From assembly GCF_021442385.1 (NCBI RefSeq), contig NZ_MUZA01000003.1, forward strand, positions 1 through 64,000: a DNA stretch of 64,000 bases, in the 5' to 3' direction. The position numbers and the translations under genes are program-made. Every line of letters begins with the position of its first letter. The stretch's first letter is position 1. This stretch comes from Micromonospora sp. MH99 (lineage in GTDB: Bacteria; Actinomycetota; Actinomycetes; Mycobacteriales; Micromonosporaceae). Shown in pieces: positions 40,806-49,728 of the stretch. Below the pieces are notes generated by a model, which worked only from the letters and a program-made list of their open reading frames with translations, did no database searches and had not been told where the DNA came from.

Positions 40806-43736
40806 TCACTTCGTGAACGCCTGGAACTCGGCGATCCTGACCTGGGCCTTGGCCGGGCTGGCGGTCGCGCAGTCAGTCGTCGTGGCCGGGTCGTCGTCCT
40901 GCTCACCGGCGTACTGCGGGCCGCCGGTGCACTGGCTGGCCAGCACCTCCAGACGCAGGTGGGTGGCGAGGGTGGCGGGCACCGCGAACGTCCGCAGGTT
41001 GATGTCGCGGCTGTACGCCCGGTACGCCCCGCCGGGGAACGCGTCGCCTGCGCTGGTGTAGATCCGCTGCCAGTGCGCCGGATCCGCGCAGTCGGTGGTC
41101 GTCGCGTCGCACGCGGACACCGCGAACGAGCGCAGCGCGCTGAGCGCGTTCTGACTGCCGGTGTCGGCGTCCCCGACGATGGCGGGTCGCAGCATCGCGC
41201 TGACGTTCACCCGCTTGACCGTCTGCGGGCCGTCGCCCGGGAGGTCCACGGTGAGCTGCCGGCCGGCCACCCCGTCCAGGGAGGCCCAGTTGGTCGCCTC
41301 GGTGTCGTCGGCGACCCGGTCCAGGTTGACCCCGTCGCCGCTGATCGTGGCACCGGAGGCCGTGGACGCGAGGTTACGACTCAACCGCAGGTCCACGTAG
41401 CCGGTCCGGCCGGCGTCGGCGACCACGCTGAGCCGCTGGTGCCCGAAACCGGGCGCGACGGCCAGCAGGTCGTACGTGCCGGCCACCATCTCCACCGTGT
41501 CCGGGATCGGCGTCGCCGGGTCGGTGTCCGCGATCGGCGTGGCCCGCGCCTCGTACGCCCCGACGTACACGCGGATCGGCGCGTCGGCGCTGTCCCCGCG
41601 GGGACGCAGGGTGAGTGTCGCGTTGCCGCCGCGCGGCGAGGCGAAGCTCGGCGTCGGGTCGGTGTCCGCGGCGCCGTTGGTGACGGCGTCCCGGCCCATT
41701 CCGGAGCGGGCGAACTCGGCCCAGATCAGGTCCTGGTTCGCGCCCCCGAAGCGCAGCAGGTCGGCGGTGAGCATGTTGTCCCGCATGTCGAGCATGCTGA
41801 CCTGGCTGGCGGCCTGGAGCAGGAACGAGTCGAAGACCAGTTGCGACCAGCGCCGGTTGCCCGGGCACCTGTCGGCGGTGACCTTGCCCTGCGCGCACTC
41901 CAGCTGCCGCTGGGGGGTGCCGAGGCCGTACCGCTTGACCAGCGCCGAGCGGACCCGGTAGTTGGTGGCGCCCCAGATCTCCCCGTCGGCGTGCACCGCG
42001 GGGCCACCCGTGTTGTAGCCGATGTCGGAGTAGTTCAGCGGGCTGCGGCTCAGGTCGTAGTTGCGGATGCCGCTGACCAGGTTGCCGGTGACGTAGCCGC
42101 CGGTCACGAAGGGCGTCTCGCCGGGCGCGCGCAGCCCGTTCTGGTACAGGTACTCGGCGGCGAGCAGGTCGCCCCACGACTCACCCATCGACCCGCCCTG
42201 GTGGCCGCTGATCCCGCTGTCCGGGCCGGCGATCATCCGGTTGGTGATGGCGTGCGTGTATTCGTGGCCGATCACCGTCATGTCGTAGTCGCCGTCCACG
42301 CACGGCGGGTACGGGCCACCGGCCTGCGGCTGCCACAGGTACATGTTTGTGGTCGGCGGCACGCCGTCGCGTCCGGTGCCCTGGTTGGCGTTGTTGCGGT
42401 TGCCGGTCAGCGCGCCCTGCTGCGCGCGACCCTGCTCGGCGTCACCGCCCAGCCCGGACGGGGTGAGGTTGACCGCCTGCAGGTTCCACGCCGACTCGGT
42501 GAAGCCCAGCTGGTACGCCCAGTCGTGCATGCGGTTGTGCATGACGAAGAGGTTGGCGATCGCCGCGTCCGCGTCGTTGCGCTGCGCGGAGGTGAACACC
42601 CCCGGGTTGCACTTCGCCTGGTGCCACTGGTCCGTGAACGGGTACTCGTAGCGGCGCTCCGGGCTGGGGGTGGCCGGAACGATCGGGGTGTTGTTGCCCC
42701 AGGAGAGCACGGTGTTGGCCGAGTTGCCGCGCGAGGTGAAGGTAGGCGTGCCGGTGGCCGCGTCGACGTCCCACGGCTGGCCGGTTGCCGGGTCCCGTTG
42801 CGCGATCTGGCAGCCGGGGGCCGGGTCGCCGCACCAGCGCACCCGGGGGTCCTGCCCGGCGGCGAGGTCGCGGGGCGGGGTGGCCGGGAAGACCGCCCAG
42901 CTCGGGTTGTCCGAGTCGTAGTCGACGAGGTCCTCGCGGACCAGCACCTGTCCGGTGCTGCCGTCCACGTAGCTGGTGAACGCCGCCGGGTGGTCGGCGT
43001 CCGCGCCGATCATGGTCACCTCGTAGGCGGCCCGGGGACCGTCCAGCGGGGTGGGCACGGCCACGGCGCGCACGGTGTGGCTGGCCACCGCCGTCGCGGT
43101 CAGCCGGGCGTCGGCGAGCGCGTCGGCGTACGCCTGCTCGGCGGTGCGGGTGGCCGGCGCGGGCGCGCGGGTGTCGCGGGCCAGCGAGGAGTTGACGGCG
43201 AGCACCGAGCCGCCCTGGACCGCGAGGGTGACCAGGCCGTCCGGCCCGGCCGGCAGGTCGCCGAAGCGCTGCCGCAGGGTCACCACGGCGCCGCTGCCGA
43301 TCGGGCGGACCAGCACCCGGTCCAGGTCGGCGACAGTCGCGGCGTCCATGCCGTACAGGTCGCGGTTGGCCCTCAGGTAGGCGCGGGCGGCGGCCTCCGG
43401 GTCGGTGGGCAGCCCGGTGGCGAGCGGGGTGCGACCGGGGCCGAGTGCCTGCGGGGTGCCGAACCGGTTCCACCGCACGTCGGGGTCGGCGGCGCGGGCC
43501 AGGCCGCGCTGGCGGGCGTCGGGTGCGGCCGTACCGGAGCGGTTGTCGAGGTCGGCGGGCTCGTGGTTGCCCTCGGCGAACGGCCCGGACGAGCGGTGCG
43601 GGGACGGCGACCCGGCGGGGGCCGCGGTGCTCGTGCCGGTGGGTAGCAGCGCGGCGATGGTCGCGGTCGTCGCCAGGACGGCGATGAGCCGGCGTCGACG
43701 CCGGCTCATCGGGGGTGACCACTCCGGTTGTGGCAC
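40806..43736 (-). CDS. Secreted M36 (fungalysin) zinc metalloprotease
   Basis: A 976-residue secreted protease. Signal peptide about 10-40 (SRRRRRLIAVLATTATIAALL), FTP/PepSY-type propeptide (about 60-260), M36 catalytic domain (about 270-680) with zinc motif HEYTH at residues 491-495 and downstream GSMGESWGDLLAAEYL providing the third ligand, then beta-sandwich domains (about 700-800 and a discoidin-like domain about 800-976). GTG 43736 is preceded by GAGGAGGTCCC, better than the internal ATG 9 codons later. Probably degrades extracellular protein or elastin-like substrates. Confidence 0.92.
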   Translation of the reverse strand: MPQPEWSPPMSRRRRRLIAVLATTATIAALLPTGTSTAAPAGSPSPHRSSGPFAEGNHEPADLDNRSGTAAPDARQRGLARAADPDVRWNRFGTPQALGPGRTPLATGLPTDPEAAARAYLRANRDLYGMDAATVADLDRVLVRPIGSGAVVTLRQRFGDLPAGPDGLVTLAVQGGSVLAVNSSLARDTRAPAPATRTAEQAYADALADARLTATAVASHTVRAVAVPTPLDGPRAAYEVTMIGADADHPAAFTSYVDGSTGQVLVREDLVDYDSDNPSWAVFPATPPRDLAAGQDPRVRWCGDPAPGCQIAQRDPATGQPWDVDAATGTPTFTSRGNSANTVLSWGNNTPIVPATPSPERRYEYPFTDQWHQAKCNPGVFTSAQRNDADAAIANLFVMHNRMHDWAYQLGFTESAWNLQAVNLTPSGLGGDAEQGRAQQGALTGNRNNANQGTGRDGVPPTTNMYLWQPQAGGPYPPCVDGDYDMTVIGHEYTHAITNRMIAGPDSGISGHQGGSMGESWGDLLAAEYLYQNGLRAPGETPFVTGGYVTGNLVSGIRNYDLSRSPLNYSDIGYNTGGPAVHADGEIWGATNYRVRSALVKRYGLGTPQRQLECAQGKVTADRCPGNRRWSQLVFDSFLLQAASQVSMLDMRDNMLTADLLRFGGANQDLIWAEFARSGMGRDAVTNGAADTDPTPSFASPRGGNATLTLRPRGDSADAPIRVYVGAYEARATPIADTDPATPIPDTVEMVAGTYDLLAVAPGFGHQRLSVVADAGRTGYVDLRLSRNLASTASGATISGDGVNLDRVADDTEATNWASLDGVAGRQLTVDLPGDGPQTVKRVNVSAMLRPAIVGDADTGSQNALSALRSFAVSACDATTTDCADPAHWQRIYTSAGDAFPGGAYRAYSRDINLRTFAVPATLATHLRLEVLASQCTGGPQYAGEQDDDPATTTDCATASPAKAQVRIAEFQAFTK

Positions 43737-43879
43737 GGGACCTCCTCGTGGGAGCGGGATGGCCGGCGGCTGCCGACCGACGCAGCGCGGTGACGCATGC
43801 GCATCTGTGGATATCAGCCGGCCGGGGGCGCGGCAAGGTCCACGACCGCCGACGCGCCGACTGATCGAGATTAATCGAC

Positions 43880-43904
43880 TTTACAAAACGTACGCTCTTG
43901 TAAA
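43880..43904. promoter_or_regulatory. Inverted-repeat operator upstream of alkB-like gene
   Basis: TTTACAA (43880-43886) and TTGTAAA (43898-43904) form a 7-bp dyad around an 11-bp spacer, 53 bp before the ATG, in a locally AT-rich stretch. The size fits a TetR-family operator; the TetR gene at 45759-46361 is the obvious candidate, though the same site is not seen before that gene. Confidence 0.6.
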
Positions 43905-43957
43905 ACAACGTGACGGCTGTCACTGTCGATGCCAGAACGCGAGAGCGGAGGTTGGCC

Positions 43958-45091
43958 ATGACCGTCGATGCCGATCCGACAGTCGAGCCCGCTGCCTGGC
44001 GGGACCGTCGCAAGCCGCTCTGGCCGCTGGCGCTGCTGGTGCCGGCGCTGCCCTTCGTCGGCTTCGCGCTGTGGCGGTCCGGCGGCGGCGCCTGGGCGTG
44101 GTGGGTCACCCCGGCCATCGTCTTCGTCCTGATCCCGGTGGTCGACCTGCTGCTCGGCGACGACCGGCAGAACCCTCCCGAGGAGGCGGTGCCCCGGCTG
44201 GCGGCCGACGGCTACTACCGCTGGCTCACCTACCTCTACCTACCGGCGCAGTACGCGGCGCTGGTGCTGTGCTGCGCCGTGTGGGCCCAGGACAGCCTCT
44301 CCGTCGCCGGTGCCGCCGGTCTGGTGGCCACCGTCGGGGTGGTCAACGGCATCGCCATCAACACGGCCCACGAGCTGGGGCACAAGCGCGAGCGGGTGGA
44401 GCGCTGGCTGTCCAAGGTGGCCCTGGCGCCGGCCGCCTACGGGCACTTCTACGTCGAGCACAACCGGGGCCACCACGTACGCGTCGCCACGCCGGAGGAT
44501 CCGGCGAGCTCGCGACTGGGGGAGAGCTTCTGGGCGTTCTGGCCGCGTACCGTCCTCGGCAGCCTGCGCTCGGCCTGGCGGTTGGAGACCAGCCGGTTCC
44601 GCCTCCGCGGCCGGTCCCCGTGGACCCACCGCAACGACGTGCTCAACGCGTGGGCCATGACCCTGGCGCTGTACGGCGCTCTGACAGTGGTCTTCGGCCC
44701 GGTGGTGCTGCCGTTCCTGGTCCTGCAGGCGGTGGTCGGCTTCTCCCTGCTGGAGGTGGTCAACTATCTGGAGCACTACGGGCTGGCCCGGCAGCGCACC
44801 GCCGCCGGACGCTACGAGAAGGTCGACGCGCGGCACAGCTGGAACAGCGACCGTACGGTCACCAACGTCTTCCTGTTCCAGCTCCAGCGGCACAGCGACC
44901 ATCACGCGAACCCGCTGCGCCGCTACCAGACGCTGCGCAGCTTCGACACCTCACCGCAGCTGCCCGCCGGGTACGCGACGATGGTGGTCGTGGCGCTGGT
45001 CCCGCCGCTGTGGCGACGGGTGATGGACCACCGGGTGCTCGCGCACTACGGGGGCGATCGGGGGCTGGCCAACACGCGGCCCCGACTGTGA
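43958..45091 (+). CDS. alkB: AlkB-type alkane 1-monooxygenase / membrane fatty-acid hydroxylase
   Basis: A 377-residue integral-membrane di-iron hydroxylase. Six hydrophobic segments and the His boxes HELGHK, EHNRGHH and LQRHSDHH, plus NYLEHYGLAR, the AlkB signature between boxes two and three. It oxidises terminal carbons of alkanes using rubredoxin electrons. ATG 43958 follows GCGGAGGTTGGCC. No rubredoxin gene follows, unlike most actinobacterial alkB loci. It is convergent with a TIGR03086 gene 4 bp away. Confidence 0.9.
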   Translation: MTVDADPTVEPAAWRDRRKPLWPLALLVPALPFVGFALWRSGGGAWAWWVTPAIVFVLIPVVDLLLGDDRQNPPEEAVPRLAADGYYRWLTYLYLPAQYAALVLCCAVWAQDSLSVAGAAGLVATVGVVNGIAINTAHELGHKRERVERWLSKVALAPAAYGHFYVEHNRGHHVRVATPEDPASSRLGESFWAFWPRTVLGSLRSAWRLETSRFRLRGRSPWTHRNDVLNAWAMTLALYGALTVVFGPVVLPFLVLQAVVGFSLLEVVNYLEHYGLARQRTAAGRYEKVDARHSWNSDRTVTNVFLFQLQRHSDHHANPLRRYQTLRSFDTSPQLPAGYATMVVVALVPPLWRRVMDHRVLAHYGGDRGLANTRPRL

Positions 45092-45095
45092 TCGC

Positions 45096-45677
45096 TCAGT
45101 CGCCCGGGGCCCAGTCGGGGTCGCGGCCGAAGGCGGCCAGCAGACGATCCTGCTCGTCGGCGTCGGCGGGCAGGCGCGCGCCGTCGCGTACCAGCTTGTC
45201 GCGCCGGTAGTCGTCGATCCGTCCGGCGAACCAGCGGGCGCACACGCGCACCGCCTCCGGGTCGAACCGCGGGTCGGCGCCGATCGCCACCGCCAGATCC
45301 CAGCCGTGCACGAGGTGCTCGGCGAGGAGCTGCTGGACGTACTCGGCGGCCGGGGTCGGGCCGGCCGACAGGTGCACGGTGCGGTCGATCGTGCCGGGAT
45401 GGATGACGGCGATCTCGGCCTGCGCGGCCGCCTCCCGTGCCGTCGTGGCCGGGTCCGCCCCGAGCTGGTCACCGTCGAAGCGGTGGCCGACCTCGTCGAC
45501 GGTGCGGCCGGCGAGCAGGGGAACGCTCCACCGGTCCTCGCCGACGACGTGGTTGACCAGGGTGCGGACGTCCCAGTCCGGGCACGGTGTCTCCTCGGCC
45601 CACTGGCCGGGCCCGATCTGGTCCACCCGGTCGACGAACTCGGCCAGGCTCCGGCGGTACGCCTCCAGCAGGTCCAT
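45096..45677 (-). CDS. TIGR03086 / maleylpyruvate-isomerase-like metal-binding protein
   Basis: A 193-residue DinB/MDMPI-fold protein: the N-terminal helix MDLLEAYRRSLAEFVDRVDQI, TPCPDWDVRTLVNHVVGEDRW (first His ligand), and LLAEHLVHGWDLAVAIG (second metal site). The family is mycothiol-related and abundant in actinobacteria; a specific substrate is unknown. It stands alone between the AlkB-like and TetR genes. Confidence 0.85.
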   Translation of the reverse strand: MDLLEAYRRSLAEFVDRVDQIGPGQWAEETPCPDWDVRTLVNHVVGEDRWSVPLLAGRTVDEVGHRFDGDQLGADPATTAREAAAQAEIAVIHPGTIDRTVHLSAGPTPAAEYVQQLLAEHLVHGWDLAVAIGADPRFDPEAVRVCARWFAGRIDDYRRDKLVRDGARLPADADEQDRLLAAFGRDPDWAPGD

Positions 45678-45758
45678 GCCGTCGATTGTTTCTCCTCGGC
45701 GTGCTGGTCCGAGCCGTTTTGCCCGGCCCGACGTGCGGCGTCGTCCCGCCGTCGCCGC

Positions 45759-46361
45759 TCAGTCCAGGTCGGCCGGGCCCAGGCCCAGCTCCCTGGAGGT
45801 GACCAGCCGCACCCACTCCCCGAACTGCCGGCGGGAGATCACCCGGTCGTGCACGGCGAGCTGCACGGCGAGGCCGTCCATCACGGCGCTGATCCGCCAT
45901 GCCGCCCCCTCCGGGTCGGCGCACTGGAAGGTGCCGTCGGCGACCCCGGCGGCGATGACGGCGGCGAGATCCTGCCGCCAGCGCAGGTCGAGCCGCCGGG
46001 ACACCTTCTCCAGCTCGGGGGTGCGCAGCGACTCGGACCAGCCGTCGATCCACATCGACCAGGAGGTCGCCCGCCCGGCCGGGGTGTAGAGCTTGAGGAT
46101 CCGGCGGAGCTTGGTCAACGGCGGAGCGGAGGAGCGGGTGACCGCGTCCAGGCGGGCCAGGTCCTGCTCGACGGCGTACGCGAACGCCTGCGCGAGCAAC
46201 CGCTCCTTGGTGGCGAAGTGGTAGAACACCAGGGCCTGACTCACGCCGGCGGCCTGTGCCACGTCCGCCGTCCGGGTGTTGGCAAGACCGCGCTCCACGA
46301 TCACGTCGCAGGCTGTGCGCAGCAGGGCATCCAGGCGGATTTCGGCCGCACGTCTCGTCAC
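45759..46361 (-). CDS. TetR-family transcriptional regulator
   Basis: A 200-residue repressor: N-terminal HTH IRLDALLRTACDVIVERGLANTRTADVAQAAGVSQALVFYHFATKERLL followed by an all-helical ligand domain with a BetI-like C-terminal TetR_C (VADGTFQCADPEGAAWRISAVMDGLAVQLAVHD). GTG 46361 (VTRRAAEIRLD) is preferred; a TACGGT box 7 bp upstream suggests a leaderless start, while the longer frame is Ser/Arg noise. Its likely target is the dyad before the AlkB-like gene, inferred from proximity only. Confidence 0.85.
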   Translation of the reverse strand: MTRRAAEIRLDALLRTACDVIVERGLANTRTADVAQAAGVSQALVFYHFATKERLLAQAFAYAVEQDLARLDAVTRSSAPPLTKLRRILKLYTPAGRATSWSMWIDGWSESLRTPELEKVSRRLDLRWRQDLAAVIAAGVADGTFQCADPEGAAWRISAVMDGLAVQLAVHDRVISRRQFGEWVRLVTSRELGLGPADLD

Positions 46362-46773
46362 GACCGTTACCGTAGCCCATCCATCCGAACACGAACAGTT
46401 ACCGCCGCCGTCCGTTTCGTGAGGTAAGAGTCGGAAGCCGGACACTTCCCTGGAATGCCGTGGTCCGGTTTCCTGGCGGTGTCCGTCGCGGCCCGCCGCT
46501 CGCCGCAGTGGTGCGTCGTCGCTGGTCAAGGGGTATCTGCTCCGGCGGCGGCATCGACCGTGGCGCGATGCCGGGGTCGTGCCCGTCGGGAGCTGATGGG
46601 AAATCAGGTCAGCTCCCTAGGAAGCCTGCGCCATGTGGGTCCGGCCCACCCCCTGGGTCCGGCCTCCCGCCCCGCCCGCGCGGGAGGGGACGCGCCGACC
46701 CGGACCCCGAGTTGGCAGTCGTTCACCGGCTCGGCTAAAGTTCTCATCCGTCACCCGGGAACGCCGGGGGCGT
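46362..46773. other. 412-bp non-coding region before the tRNA cluster
   Basis: No protein gene that I can support. It contains a hairpin GGGAGCTGA (46588-46596) with TCAGCTCCC (46609-46617), a repeated TGGGTCCGGCC, a second GC hairpin at 46663-46687, and the tRNA promoter near its right end. The 9-bp hairpin with CTAG after it could end a small transcript, but nothing shows one. Confidence 0.5.
46712..46741 (+). promoter_or_regulatory. Putative tRNA cluster promoter
   Basis: TTGGCA (46712-46717), an 18-bp spacer and TAAAGT (46736-46741), 32 bp before the first tRNA. Confidence 0.55.
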
Positions 46774-46846
46774 GCGGACGTAGCGCAGCTGGTAGCGCAT
46801 CACCTTGCCAAGGTGAGGGTCGCGGGTTCGAATCCCGTCGTCCGCT
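46774..46846 (+). tRNA. tRNA-Gly (GCC)
   Basis: 73-nt cloverleaf: acceptor GCGGACG/CGTCCGC, D-arm GCGCAGCTGGTAGCGC, anticodon stem-loop CACCTTGCCAAGGTG with anticodon GCC, T-arm GCGGGTTCGAATCCCGT. CCA is not encoded. Identical to the copy at 57093-57165. Confidence 0.95.
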
Positions 46847-46880
46847 CGGAGCTGCCGCCACGCATGACGGGGGCAACCTC

Positions 46881-46951
46881 GGTGGGGTGGCCGAGAGGCG
46901 AGGCAACGGCCTGCAAAGCCGTGTACGCGGGTTCAAATCCCGTCCCCACCT
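46881..46951 (+). tRNA. tRNA-Cys (GCA)
   Basis: 71-nt cloverleaf: acceptor GGTGGGG/CCCCACC, anticodon stem-loop CGGCCTGCAAAGCCG with anticodon GCA, T-arm CGGGTTCAAATCCCG. CCA is not encoded. Absent from the second tRNA cluster. Confidence 0.95.
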
Positions 46952-46964
46952 CGGCATTATGCAC

Positions 46965-47039
46965 GGGCGATTGGCGCAGTGGGAGCGCGCTTCCTTGACA
47001 CGGAAGAGGTCACTGGTTCAAACCCAGTATCGCCCACCA
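46965..47039 (+). tRNA. tRNA-Val (GAC)
   Basis: 75 nt including an encoded CCA: acceptor GGGCGAT/ATCGCCC, anticodon stem-loop TTCCTTGACACGGAA with anticodon GAC, T-arm CTGGTTCAAACCCAG. Identical to the copy at 57215-57289, including the flanking CAC and GCTGT. Confidence 0.95.
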
Positions 47040-47048
47040 GCTGTGGAC

Positions 47049-47098
47049 GTACGACTGAGGCACGCTACCGGACAACCGGTAGCGGGCCTCAGTCGTAC
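47049..47098. terminator. Terminator of the tRNA cluster and the opposing permease operon
   Basis: Arms 47049-47071 and 47076-47098 pair over about 21 of 23 positions (GTACGACTGAGG... with ...CCTCAGTCGTAC) around a 4-nt loop, between the tRNA-Val gene and the stop codon of the convergent permease gene. Confidence 0.8.
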
Positions 47099-47106
47099 TG
47101 GCCGTC

Positions 47107-49728
47107 CTACTCGCCCGCGCGGAGCACCTCGCTGAGCCGGTCGCGTCGCCGCAGCGCCGACTCGACAGGTACGACCGTCGCGGCGGCCACGAGCAGCGCC
47201 ACGCTCACCAGAGCGAGCAGCCACCACGGCAGGACCGCCCCCGGATCGGCGGCCTGGCCGGTGAGCAGCCGCAGGTCGAGCGGGCCGAGCGTCAGGCGTG
47301 CGAGCAGGGCCCCGAGCAGCGGGCCGCACACCGCGGCGACCACTACCGGCGGCAGCACCTCTCCGGCGGCGACCCAGCGGACGTCGCGGTGCCGCAGGCC
47401 GAGGGTCCGCAGCCGGGTCAGGGTCTGCCACCGCTCCGCCGCGCCCGCGGCGGCGGCGAGCGTGAGGCCGAGCAGCCCCAGCGCCAGCAGCATCGCGGCG
47501 GCCGTCCACGCCAGCCGTAGCAGCCCTGCGGTCAGCGGCGCCACCCGCTGCGCCCGCAGGACGTCCGCGCGCAGTACGACGTCGGCGGCGACGCCGCTGT
47601 TCGACACGGCCCGCGCCGCGCCGGGGCCGGTCACCCATACGGTGTTCGGGACGGCGGGCAGCCCGGCGCTCGCGAGGGCCGCGGCGTCCACGATGACGAC
47701 GTCACCGGCGCCACCGACGGAGGGCGCGGTGCCGACGGCGGTGAGACGGATCGCCGGGGCGTCGTCCCGGGGGAGCTGCAACCGCGTACCGGCCCGCAGC
47801 TCACCGTCGCTCGACCGGACCAGCGCCGGGACGTCCCCGGGGCCGGGTGTCCGGAGCCGGGCCAGGTCCGGCGCGTCGGGCAGCGGGGTGGTGGCCAGCA
47901 GGCGCTGGAACGCCGCGGCGTCCACGACGACCAGGCGTGGGGTGAACAGCGTCGACTCGCTGAAGACGCGCGCCGAGTCGGTCACCTGCGCGACGACCAC
48001 CTGCCCGACGCCCGGTGCGGCGGCGATGCGCTCGGCGACCGCGGGCGTGGCGGCCCCGGCCTCGGCGCCGACGTCGAGGCGGGCGTCGGCGCCGACGCTG
48101 CTCCACGCGCCGTCGGCCAGGCCCCTGCTGACCGTGGTGCCGAGGATGAACGCGAACGACGCGAGCGCCGTGGCGCTCACCAGAACCAGCAGCGGTAGCG
48201 CGCGCCCGGCGGTCGCGGCGGCCCGGGCGGCACCGAACACGGCCAGCGGGCGGCGCGAGCGCAGGGCCTGTCGAAGCGCGAACCGCGCCCCGAGAGGCAG
48301 CAGCCGGATCAGGACCAGCGCACCGACGAGCACGCCCAGAGCGGGGGCGCTGATCGGCAGGATGGTGTCGCCGGTCAGCTCGCCGGTGTCGCCGTCCGAG
48401 GCGACGGACAGGAGCCCGCCCTGGTGCAGGGTGACGAACGCGGCGACCGCGGCGATCAGGACGGCCACCTCCACGGCGGCGCGGCGCAGCTGGCCCGTCG
48501 CCCGGATCCAGCGCCGAGCGGCCGCGTTGGCGGGCTGACGCCTGTCGCGGCTGGCGCGGGCGGCGGCGAGGATGCCGAACGCCGGCCCGGCGACGCCACC
48601 GGCCAGCACAGCCGGAACGGCCCAGGCCCAGGAGACGCCCGGAGCCGCCGCGCGGGCGAGCGCGAGCCCGACGGCGGCGGCCGCGAGGGACACCACTGTG
48701 GACTCGATCGTCAACTCCGCACCGAGGTCGGGTAGCGCCGCCCCACGCTGCCGGGCGGCGCTCAGCGCCGGGGTGCGGCGGCGGACCAGCAGGCCGGCGG
48801 CGAGCAGCAGGACCAGTACCGTGACGGTCAGCACCCCGATGAGCAGGACGGCCGCCTGCGCGGACACGGCGCTGATCCGTCCGCGGACCTCGCGCAGGAT
48901 GACGTCGAGTCGCGACTCCCATTTCAGGGACTCGTCACGGGCGGCCGACGAGCCGGACGCTGCCTTGAGCTTGACCACCTGGCTGGCGAGCGTCGCTGTG
49001 GTGTCCCAGGTGAGCGCGTCGGGAACGGGTGCGAAGTGGACGGTGCGCCGCAGTTCGTTCTCGCCGACGGCGAGCCGGGCGTCCGGCAGCGACTCGCGCG
49101 ACAGCAGGCCGGCGATCCGGGTGATCCCCACGCCGTCGGCGCCGGGCACCGGGTGCAGGAGCGCCGGGGCGAGTCGCCAGGCGGGGTCGGCGCTGTCCGC
49201 GGGTCGGTAGATTCCGCTGATCCGGACGTCCTTCTTGCGACCGTGGCCGTCCTTGACCGGAATCCGATCGCCGGGGCCGAGGTGGAGTTCTGTGGCGTCC
49301 GCCTCGGAGAGGCCGACCTGCACCGGCCAGGGCGGTCCCTGGTAGGGGGTCACGACGTATTCGTCGGTGACCGTGGGCCCGGGCGCGCTGCCGGCGATCC
49401 AGGTCACGTCCGGGCCGCGGCCATCGCCTGCCAGGTAGGTGAACTGGAAGGTACGGGGCGCGTTGCCCTCGGTGACGGTGAGGATCGGGCCGCTGGCGAC
49501 GGCGATGGGCGAAAGCAGCACGGCGTCCAGGTCGGGCCCGAGCGCGGAGGTCGCCCGGTCCCGGAAATTGTCGATGTCATCGGCGAGGTGGGCGGTTCGG
49601 ACCCGCCCGCCGGCCGGGCCGTCGTCGCGTTCCCAGTCGGCGCCTACGAGGACGTTCGAGTCCTGGCCGGAGCGGCGGACCGCGTCCTGGACGGCCTTGT
49701 CGGCGGCGGCGCGGAGCAGCCCCGGCAC
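47107..49728 (-). CDS. FtsX-type ABC exporter permease, second subunit, N-terminus disrupted
   Basis: An 873-residue frame (from its first GTG) with two FtsX permease halves: helices such as AVLLIGVLTVTVLVLLLAAGLLV, AVEVAVLIAAVAAFVTLHQGG and ALPLLVLVSATALASFAFILG, and C-terminal AMLLALGLLGLTLAAAAGAAERWQTLTRLRTLGLRHRDVRWVAAGEVLPP. The frame is clearly coding 40 codons further upstream (WPSVRGRGRTDAGPLLLTAAV, a first membrane helix, to about 49845), but no ATG, GTG or TTG is available there. It overlaps the 3' end of the first permease frame. Either a frameshift or deletion joined the two genes, or an unusual start is used. Confidence 0.65.
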   Translation of the reverse strand: MPGLLRAAADKAVQDAVRRSGQDSNVLVGADWERDDGPAGGRVRTAHLADDIDNFRDRATSALGPDLDAVLLSPIAVASGPILTVTEGNAPRTFQFTYLAGDGRGPDVTWIAGSAPGPTVTDEYVVTPYQGPPWPVQVGLSEADATELHLGPGDRIPVKDGHGRKKDVRISGIYRPADSADPAWRLAPALLHPVPGADGVGITRIAGLLSRESLPDARLAVGENELRRTVHFAPVPDALTWDTTATLASQVVKLKAASGSSAARDESLKWESRLDVILREVRGRISAVSAQAAVLLIGVLTVTVLVLLLAAGLLVRRRTPALSAARQRGAALPDLGAELTIESTVVSLAAAAVGLALARAAAPGVSWAWAVPAVLAGGVAGPAFGILAAARASRDRRQPANAAARRWIRATGQLRRAAVEVAVLIAAVAAFVTLHQGGLLSVASDGDTGELTGDTILPISAPALGVLVGALVLIRLLPLGARFALRQALRSRRPLAVFGAARAAATAGRALPLLVLVSATALASFAFILGTTVSRGLADGAWSSVGADARLDVGAEAGAATPAVAERIAAAPGVGQVVVAQVTDSARVFSESTLFTPRLVVVDAAAFQRLLATTPLPDAPDLARLRTPGPGDVPALVRSSDGELRAGTRLQLPRDDAPAIRLTAVGTAPSVGGAGDVVIVDAAALASAGLPAVPNTVWVTGPGAARAVSNSGVAADVVLRADVLRAQRVAPLTAGLLRLAWTAAAMLLALGLLGLTLAAAAGAAERWQTLTRLRTLGLRHRDVRWVAAGEVLPPVVVAAVCGPLLGALLARLTLGPLDLRLLTGQAADPGAVLPWWLLALVSVALLVAAATVVPVESALRRRDRLSEVLRAGE

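Noticed and set aside
40803-43646. 947-codon plus-strand frame opposite the M36 protease
   Set aside because: Val/Arg/Gly-rich antisense shadow; the protease with its HEYTH motif explains the region.
46362-46773. Small RNA or short protein gene before the tRNA cluster
   Set aside because: Hairpins are present, but no promoter-terminator pair or coding frame with plausible start and composition could be defined.
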